Assembly: GCA_910587945.1 (NCBI GenBank)
Contig: CAJUNI010000012.1
Coordinates: 4,566 to 30,050 of the forward strand
Direction of reading: 5' to 3'
Origin: an uncultured Parvibacter sp.
GTDB taxonomy: Bacteria > Actinomycetota > Coriobacteriia > Coriobacteriales > Eggerthellaceae
Length of the DNA: 25,485 nucleotides
Shown piece by piece: positions 7,183 through 12,685 of the stretch. A program made the translations under genes and the position numbers. The first letter of the stretch is position 1. Every line of letters starts with the position of its first letter. The notes below the pieces were generated by a model that saw nothing but the letters and a program-made list of their open reading frames with translations, was not told the origin of the DNA and ran no database searches.

Positions 7183-7875
7183 CTAGGCAGTGCTGCTTGC
7201 TACCCAACCAGCGGGGAGCTCCACATCGTTGTGACAGCTTGCACAGGCATAGACAGATGCGCGATGGGCCTTGTGGCAGTCGGAACACTCAGCTCGCTCA
7301 TGCTGGGACACATGGGGGTTACGCGCATAGGAAGAAGTCGTTTGAGCAAGTTCCTCTCGCGTCAGGTTGTGGCAGGCTTCGTTGAGGCAGAACTCATCTG
7401 AGGCAACACCCCGCGCTGCCACGAGATCCTCGAGCGATCTCTCGGGAAGCACCAGGTCGTAGGTGTCGTTATCGGTAACCGTGTAATCTCCGCTCACCCA
7501 GCTGAGTCCTTCAGTTACTTGCTCTCCCAAGGTAGGGACGTGGCAGCCCATGCAGGTGGTGTCTGCTTCAACGCGATGGGTAGCGGCGAGCATGGCCGAC
7601 GCGTCATTGACGGTAGCACCCCATTTGTCGAGAGCAGCCTGGCCGGGTTCTGCCTCATAGGTAGGCAGATAGGGATCCATAGGCGTGTGGCAAATGGCGT
7701 TACAAAACGATGGTTGTTCGTGCCAGACCATGAACCCAGCCCCGGCTACCACCACTACGGCGAAGGTTATGCCTAATGCGATAGGGAGCCGTTTGTGATT
7801 ACGCTTGCCCTGCGGGGTTGGTGCGGCGGTGTCTTGGGGAGCATTGACTTCGTCGTGGGAATTGGATGTCGTCAT
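7183..7875 (-). CDS. Membrane-anchored multihaem cytochrome c (NapC/NirT/NrfH-like quinol-to-reductase shuttle)
   Basis: The product has 230 aa. A cytoplasmic N-terminus (KRNHKRLP) precedes one uncleaved membrane anchor (about 31-51) and an extracytoplasmic domain with five haem-attachment motifs. Three are CX2CH (108-112, 197-201, 211-215), one is CX3CH (CNAICH, 58-63) and one is CX4CH (CLNEACH, 163-169). Additional His residues (for example 100, 188, 192, 204) could be distal ligands. Proteins of this type take electrons from menaquinol and pass them to a partner reductase outside the membrane, here almost certainly the flavoprotein encoded just upstream on the same strand (87-base gap with two hairpins). 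The ATG follows AAGGAGA. Confidence 0.9.
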   Translation of the reverse strand: MTTSNSHDEVNAPQDTAAPTPQGKRNHKRLPIALGITFAVVVVAGAGFMVWHEQPSFCNAICHTPMDPYLPTYEAEPGQAALDKWGATVNDASAMLAATHRVEADTTCMGCHVPTLGEQVTEGLSWVSGDYTVTDNDTYDLVLPERSLEDLVAARGVASDEFCLNEACHNLTREELAQTTSSYARNPHVSQHERAECSDCHKAHRASVYACASCHNDVELPAGWVASSTA

Positions 7876-7890
7876 GGAAGTCTCCTTATC

Positions 7891-7945
7891 TCTGCTGCGC
7901 CGTGGCGTAGCAGACCTCCCGTCAACCGAGCCGGCTGGCGGGAGG
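7891..7945 (-). promoter_or_regulatory. Two hairpins between the flavoprotein and cytochrome genes
   Basis: TCTGCT (7891-7896) pairs with AGCAGA (7909-7914), with an inner GCC/GGC stem. CCTCCCG (7915-7921) pairs with CGGGAGG (7939-7945). Neither has a T tract. Such intercistronic stems often mark processing or differential mRNA stability, which would let the two subunits be made in unequal amounts; this role is inferred. Confidence 0.4.
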
Positions 7946-7962
7946 ATATCGAACCTATTGGA

Positions 7963-9903
7963 TTAGGCCGGGGCGCCGCCGCCTTCGCCACCTTCACCTT
8001 CGCCGCCGCCCATGGGCGGCCCTTGCATACCCTTGTCGGACTGCTTGATGTCGGCGTTGCCTGCACCGAGCGTGCAGTAGCGGTTGTAGTCCTCGGTGGC
8101 TAAGAACTCACCGAGCGTGTAACCAAGGCACAAGCACATACCGATGGAGACGCCATTCATGATGCCGTTATAGCCCATGGGGAAGCGTCCGCCAGAGTTG
8201 TTTCCGCAGGCAAATAGGCCCTTGATAGGCTCAAATCCCTGGCCTTGCACCTGCTGACGTCCGGTGACGAGCAGACCGGAGGTGGCCACGAGTGAGCCGC
8301 CGCCGACGCGCTTACCGCAGGGGTAGCCATAGAACGGGCCCTCTACAATGGGCCACATGGTCTCGGGATCGCGGCCGAACTCATCGTCGCGGCCCGCATC
8401 ATGGGCTGCATTCCACCGGGCTACCGCGGCCAGAGCGTTGGCTTTAACCGCAGGCTCCATGCCCATGTAGTCGCACAACTCCTCAAGGGTGTCGGCGCAG
8501 TAGAGGAACTTGCCGGAAGTGTCGTCGCCCTCGGCGCCTGATCCCACGGCTGCGTCCATGTAGCTGCCAATAGTGGCGGCGTTATCAGCATCCCACTCCT
8601 TGGGGGCCAAATGGCCGGCGAGCTGGTTGTAGAACACCTCTTCCCAGTCATTCCCCCAGATCAGGTAAGCGCGATCACCGGGCTCGCGGGCACCGGCACA
8701 ACCGGACAGTAGCGGGCCGCCGAATGCTTCGTTGCAATAGCGCTCGCCGTATTTGTTGAGCCACAGACACTCGACGCCCTCCATGGGAGACAGGGGGATA
8801 AACGCGTGGCTGCCCATATCGCCGCCGGTGGCAATCTCTACCTTGGCGCCCATGCGCAAGGCCATGGCGATACCAGATCCGTCGCGGCCGGACATAGCCG
8901 AGCAGTCCTGGTATTCGCCCAGCTCATAGTTCTCGCGGCAGATGGCGTTATACATAGCTGAGTTGCTGCCGATGTCGCCGCAGCACAGAACTACCGCGCC
9001 ACCATCGTAGCGGGTGTAGGCGCCCGTGTTGTTGTCCTTAGCAATGACGCCCGTCACCTCGGTACCTTCATCGTTGTGGATCAGACGCACGGCAGAGGTA
9101 CCGAAGACAAACTCAGCACCAGCGGCTTTGGCCTTGTCCTGACTGCGTTTGACGGCATCGGTCATACCTACACTGCCGCCGAACTGGCAGGTGCCCACAT
9201 AGGACGTAAAGGGACCCTTCTTGTAGTTGTAGCCCTCCACCACTGGCCAGTTGAGAGGAATAAGCTCATCTTTTTCCTGTTCGGTGTAGCCGTCAATAAA
9301 CCAGTCGAGTGCCTCGCCTGATCGATTAGCGAACTGCGAGAGCAGGGTGGGTTGTACGCGGCCAGCGCCATACATCTGATACTCATTCATGAACTCGACC
9401 GGATCGTAGGTAGGTACGCCGACGCGATCGACTTGCCAGGAGGAGTTGAGGTGACCGATATCGTTGCCTAAAGCACTGAAAGTGTCCTCGGGCTGCGTCT
9501 CGATAACAATAACCGATGCTCCCAGTTCCGAGGCGCGACGTGCGACAGCGGTGCCAGCATGGCCGGCGCCGCAGACGATGATGTCAGCCTGCTTTGTGGC
9601 GGTAATGTCGCTGTCGGCGATCTCGGGCTCATCGCCGAGCCATCCGGCGCCAAGTACTTCACCCATGGTCTTGCCTTCGTTGCCGGTATAGGACGAGGTG
9701 CTTCCCGTACTCGCGAGGGTACTTCCTTGGGTTTCGGATGCCTTCTTGGGGCTGCATCCTCCTAAAAGGCCGGCGCCCGCTACACCTGCTGCTAGGATGC
9801 CTGCGCCCTGTAAAAACCCGCGTCGACTCAGGTCGATGCGTCCGCGCAATGCACTGAATTCCTCGCGGCTCAGCGAGCCATCCGTGTTCTTTTCGTTGCT
9901 CAT
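7963..9903 (-). CDS. Tat-exported lipoprotein flavoprotein reductase (FAD-binding, fumarate reductase/UrdA-like superfamily)
   Basis: The product has 646 aa. The N-terminus has a twin-arginine motif (SRRGFLQG, R27-R28), a hydrophobic stretch and a lipobox LGGC (Cys50), so the folded protein would be exported by Tat and lipid-anchored outside. A Ser/Thr/Gly linker precedes the Rossmann FAD site ADIIVCGAGHAG (GxGxxG at 112-117). The C-terminal FAD block reads GLFACGNNSGGRFPMGYNG. The canonical fumarate-reductase stretch around G-x-NRL is replaced, so the electron acceptor is probably not fumarate and cannot be predicted. The last 20 residues are a Gly/Glu-rich tail. It receives electrons from the downstream cytochrome c and is probably controlled by the divergent LuxR protein. 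The ATG follows GAGGAGGG. Confidence 0.9.
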   Translation of the reverse strand: MSNEKNTDGSLSREEFSALRGRIDLSRRGFLQGAGILAAGVAGAGLLGGCSPKKASETQGSTLASTGSTSSYTGNEGKTMGEVLGAGWLGDEPEIADSDITATKQADIIVCGAGHAGTAVARRASELGASVIVIETQPEDTFSALGNDIGHLNSSWQVDRVGVPTYDPVEFMNEYQMYGAGRVQPTLLSQFANRSGEALDWFIDGYTEQEKDELIPLNWPVVEGYNYKKGPFTSYVGTCQFGGSVGMTDAVKRSQDKAKAAGAEFVFGTSAVRLIHNDEGTEVTGVIAKDNNTGAYTRYDGGAVVLCCGDIGSNSAMYNAICRENYELGEYQDCSAMSGRDGSGIAMALRMGAKVEIATGGDMGSHAFIPLSPMEGVECLWLNKYGERYCNEAFGGPLLSGCAGAREPGDRAYLIWGNDWEEVFYNQLAGHLAPKEWDADNAATIGSYMDAAVGSGAEGDDTSGKFLYCADTLEELCDYMGMEPAVKANALAAVARWNAAHDAGRDDEFGRDPETMWPIVEGPFYGYPCGKRVGGGSLVATSGLLVTGRQQVQGQGFEPIKGLFACGNNSGGRFPMGYNGIMNGVSIGMCLCLGYTLGEFLATEDYNRYCTLGAGNADIKQSDKGMQGPPMGGGEGEGGEGGGAPA

Positions 9904-9994
9904 GATCCCTCCTCAGAAATCTCTCCTTGCGCGGTGTTGTTAGCCGCGCCCAACGGATCTCATGGTGGGCTCCCAAAAGGGTATTGCCCATACC

Positions 9995-10055
9995 GGTGAG
10001 GCGGTGAAACGCACGAAAATGCCTCACCTCCAGAAGGTGAATCTTGCAAAATGCC
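9995..10055. promoter_or_regulatory. Nested repeats, candidate operator for the reductase operon
   Basis: Three elements overlap in the flavoprotein/LuxR divergent region. The 15-bp dyad CACCTCCAGAAGGTG lies at 10025-10039. Two direct copies of AAAATGCC (10016-10023 and 10048-10055) lie 32 bases apart, about three helical turns, and flank the dyad. The inverted pair GGTGAGGC (9995-10002) and GCCTCACC (10021-10028) overlaps it. The layout suits cooperative binding by the adjacent regulator. Confidence 0.45.
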
Positions 10056-10101
10056 AGGTCACAAGAGATTAACTTTGGCTGATTCCCATCGCCTGCGTGC
10101 C

Positions 10102-10107
10102 TATAAT
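10102..10107 (+). promoter_or_regulatory. Consensus -10 box of the LuxR regulator gene
   Basis: TATAAT lies 31 bases before the chosen GTG start at 10139. The -35 region is poor (TGATTC at a 16-base spacing is the best match), suggesting a weak or activated promoter. Its position rules out the more upstream GTG at 10097 as the translation start. Confidence 0.5.
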
Positions 10108-10138
10108 CCCGGGTAGGGATAACGGAGGGGAGATTATT

Positions 10139-11650
10139 GTGATAATGGAGGGGAAGTATTCAGAGGCAGAGGCTGCGGAGGAGGAGGCGTTCCTGCGCTT
10201 GGTGCCAACGGAATGGCGGCTGCGTTTTTGTATTGGATTCGCCGCCTTCTCGGCGTGGATTAACTTGCTCTTTTGTTTCGAGGGGCTGTTGCGTGATGCC
10301 ATCGAGGAGGGTGGGGGTGTCGTACATGACCCCTTCTTCGTGGCGGCTGTTGCGGTGGCGGCCCTGCTCCTCCTCTTCACCGCGCTGCGGTCCGCCCCCG
10401 GTGTTGCAGACAATCGCCACGTTCACGAAGAGGTGTTGCGGCGCAAAACACTCCTGGTTGCTTTGGTCGGCGCGCTCGCTGGGGCGGTTGGTGTGGCTCT
10501 GGGGTCCTTCGTCTGGCAGGATTCAATCTGGGTGCGAGCGGGTGCCTTCGTCTGTGGTGCGGGTGCTGGTGTGTTCGTGGCTGCGTATACCCAGCTTTGG
10601 GGAAGGGTCCTGGGTAATCTGGACATGCGCGATGTCATGGTTGCGCTCTGTGGAGCGTTCTGCATCCAATGGCTACCGTTTCTGGTCATGGAGGCGCTGG
10701 GCCCGGTGCTGCGTGTGGCTCTAGCTGCAGGGTTGCCGCTGGTTACCTACGGTTGTTTACGGGGCCTGCCTCTGGCTCAGGAATCTTCCCGTTCTCTTAG
10801 CCCCCGAGGAGGGGATGGCCCTGGGACATCCGTTGGTCGCATCGCGGGAGCAATGTTTTGTTTTGCCTTGGTCATTCAAGTTGTTTGGACATTTCATTTG
10901 GCTTCACCTACTGAGCCTCTTGATGCGAGCTTGTTCTGGCTCGTATTTCTCTGTGTGCTTGTGTTCACCTCGGTCGCCATGGCGGGCGCTATTGCTTTTA
11001 TGGCTTGGCGTCGCGCCTATCGGATCGAGATTTTCTACCGCATGACTTTTGTTGTTGCTGTCGTGGCGGCGGGTTCGCTGGGACTCTCAGCGTCGCATCC
11101 GGAATACGGCTACGTGGCGGCCTATGTGGCGTATGCTCTGCTCGGACCGGCAATGTGGATGCTGTCGTGGAGCGTGGTGTTCATAGGGCATCAGAGACCG
11201 CCCCGCGTGTTTGGAGTGGTGTTCGCTTCCCAATATCTAGCGCTTCTTCTGGGGTTCGTCATTATGAAGCTGTGGGAGTCACTGGTGGGATTCCAAGATT
11301 ATGCCGATACCGTTGGAGTTTTGAGCCTCGCTTCTCTGCTTATCCTGAGCTGCGCCTATTCCTTTGTGCTTCCGGAGCGAACTCTCATCGCACTCTCGCC
11401 GCGACTGTTTGATCTGGATCGGGCGTCGCTTGACGAGCGTTGTAGCGAGATCGCAACCGAGTACGGTTTGACTGAGCGTGAGTATGAGATATTCACGCTT
11501 CTCGCCCGGGGCCGCGATGCTGCCTATATAGAAAAGAAGCTATTCATCTCACGTAATACAGTGAACACCCATCGCAAAAACCTTTACCGCAAGCTCGGCA
11601 TCCACTCACAGCAAGATTTGCTCTCTCTTATTGAGCGCACGCTGTCTTAA
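10139..11650 (+). CDS. Membrane-bound LuxR-family regulator (12 TM segments plus C-terminal HTH)
   Basis: The product has 503 aa. The first about 420 residues hold some 12 hydrophobic helices arranged like an MFS transporter (for example WINLLFCFEGLL, TLLVALVGALAGAVGVALGSF, LLGPAMWMLSWSVVFIG). The last 65 residues are a LuxR/NarL-type helix-turn-helix (LTEREYEIFTLLARG, then RNTVNTHRKNLYRKLGI). No receiver domain is present. Proteins of this layout are abundant in Eggerthellaceae beside flavin reductase/cytochrome operons and are thought to sense the respiratory substrate. It is divergent from such an operon here. The GTG at 10139 is chosen because GGAGGGG (10124-10130) lies 8 bases upstream; the ATG at 10145 is an alternative. 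Confidence 0.9.
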   Translation: MIMEGKYSEAEAAEEEAFLRLVPTEWRLRFCIGFAAFSAWINLLFCFEGLLRDAIEEGGGVVHDPFFVAAVAVAALLLLFTALRSAPGVADNRHVHEEVLRRKTLLVALVGALAGAVGVALGSFVWQDSIWVRAGAFVCGAGAGVFVAAYTQLWGRVLGNLDMRDVMVALCGAFCIQWLPFLVMEALGPVLRVALAAGLPLVTYGCLRGLPLAQESSRSLSPRGGDGPGTSVGRIAGAMFCFALVIQVVWTFHLASPTEPLDASLFWLVFLCVLVFTSVAMAGAIAFMAWRRAYRIEIFYRMTFVVAVVAAGSLGLSASHPEYGYVAAYVAYALLGPAMWMLSWSVVFIGHQRPPRVFGVVFASQYLALLLGFVIMKLWESLVGFQDYADTVGVLSLASLLILSCAYSFVLPERTLIALSPRLFDLDRASLDERCSEIATEYGLTEREYEIFTLLARGRDAAYIEKKLFISRNTVNTHRKNLYRKLGIHSQQDLLSLIERTLS

Positions 11651-11693
11651 GGGGGATAAACGCTGTGATTGGAGCGAAGTCAGCAGGTTGCTT

Positions 11694-12590
11694 TTATTCT
11701 GTAGCTTCGCTTCGTTGCCAGAGAAGATAGGTGTTGAGGTTGCCCGAAGCCCCATCGGCGTCGTAGGTTTCTGTGAGCGTGAGGGGCGGGCACGGGGCCT
11801 GGGAAAGTTGCTGGACTTCAGCATCACTGAAGCAGTGGCAGTAGCGAATAGCCTCCGGGTCTTGTTGCCAGCCGAGGAGCCAGTCACCCGCTTCCAGATC
11901 GGCTGCACTCAGTCCGAGCGCGTGAAGACGCTCAGGGGTGCCTTGCTCGGCTTTTGCGCTCAAGGAGGGCGAGCGATCGAAGCGCCAGAGGGAGCAGGTC
12001 AGGATTCCGTGAAGAGCCACCCTAGAGGCCAGTTGCTGAATCAATGAGCTGCGCAGGATGGTTCCAGGTCCATGATGGAGAAACCCAAAACAGGCCACCA
12101 CGTCAAAGGGCTCGGACGGAATAACCTCTTCCAAGGGCTGCTCGTCAATGAGGGCGCTCATCAAATCCACCGGAATCAGGGTAATAGCGCTGTGGTGAGC
12201 AGGGGCTTCGGCGGGGGAGGAGCTCGGCGTTGCGGGCAGAACCTCAGACTCACCGGATGGGTGCAGTGGGCTGGTTACAGAGTCCTGAGAAGATGACTCG
12301 GATGCCTCGACAAAACAACGAAGCCCCTCGCAATTATCTATGCCGGTATAGGCAAGGGCTTGAGAGGGAAGGTGCTGCTCTAAAAAGCGCAAGAATCGCC
12401 CATTGCCACAACCGACATCAAGGACGCGTAAGGGTCTGCCGGCCGTGGAATCACAAAGGGCTTTCAAAGGGGGTAAAAGGGGCTCCCAACCCCGCCAAGG
12501 GCTTTGGCGGGTATCGGAGAATGATTGGGCACACCGACAATAAAAGGCCGACGTTGCGTCGTTGAGTATGTGAGCAACCTGGGTATCCAT
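11694..12590 (-). CDS. Trm9/ALKBH8-type SAM-dependent tRNA methyltransferase
   Basis: The product is a soluble class I methyltransferase of 298 aa. The N-terminal stretch AFYCRCAQSFSDTRQSPW resembles the Trm9/ALKBH8 signature (HFSxTRxxPWP), followed by motif I LRVLDVGCGNGRF, motif II YTGIDN and FDVVACFGFLHH. Near the C-terminus RYCHCFSDAEVQQL matches the RYYHxFxxxEL element of that family. Eukaryotic Trm9 methylates carboxymethyl-uridine (cm5U34) in tRNA after Elongator/Elp3 has made it, and here the divergent neighbour is an Elp3 protein, which supports the same role. A low-complexity Ser/Pro/Ala insertion (about 105-125) separates motif II from the rest. There is no Shine-Dalgarno site; a TAGAAT box 6 bases upstream of ATG suggests a leaderless mRNA. 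Confidence 0.8.
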   Translation of the reverse strand: MDTQVAHILNDATSAFYCRCAQSFSDTRQSPWRGWEPLLPPLKALCDSTAGRPLRVLDVGCGNGRFLRFLEQHLPSQALAYTGIDNCEGLRCFVEASESSSQDSVTSPLHPSGESEVLPATPSSSPAEAPAHHSAITLIPVDLMSALIDEQPLEEVIPSEPFDVVACFGFLHHGPGTILRSSLIQQLASRVALHGILTCSLWRFDRSPSLSAKAEQGTPERLHALGLSAADLEAGDWLLGWQQDPEAIRYCHCFSDAEVQQLSQAPCPPLTLTETYDADGASGNLNTYLLWQRSEATE

Positions 12591-12596
12591 GGGTCC

Positions 12597-12623
12597 ATTC
12601 TAAAGAATAATGGCCGCGCTCAA
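12597..12623 (-). promoter_or_regulatory. Candidate leaderless promoter of the Trm9-like gene
   Basis: On the minus strand, TTGAGC (12623-12618) is followed after 15 bases by TAGAAT (12602-12597). The ATG begins 6 bases after the -10 box, so transcription would start at or next to the A of ATG. The spacer is shorter than the usual 17. Confidence 0.4.
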
Positions 12624-12679
12624 GCCGAAACGCGATGCTCTATTTGGTGCTCGTCCTGCTTTTTGGGTAGGTTCCTCGT

Positions 12680-12685
12680 TACAAT
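12680..12685 (+). promoter_or_regulatory. Candidate -10 box of the elp3 fusion gene
   Basis: TACAAT ends 7 bases before the ATG at 12693, the spacing expected for a leaderless transcript starting at that ATG. It overlaps the alternative ATG at 12684. No good -35 is visible and no Shine-Dalgarno site precedes either ATG. Confidence 0.3.

Noticed and set aside
9659..10027. Frame of 122 codons overlapping the flavoprotein start region
   Set aside because: It is a shadow of the Tat signal and linker region in another frame, with Arg/His-rich composition typical of GC-rich shadows.
11673..11707. AGCGAAG/CTTCGCT pairing as a terminator between the LuxR and methyltransferase genes
   Set aside because: The loop is over 20 bases, there is no T tract, and one arm is inside the methyltransferase coding end.
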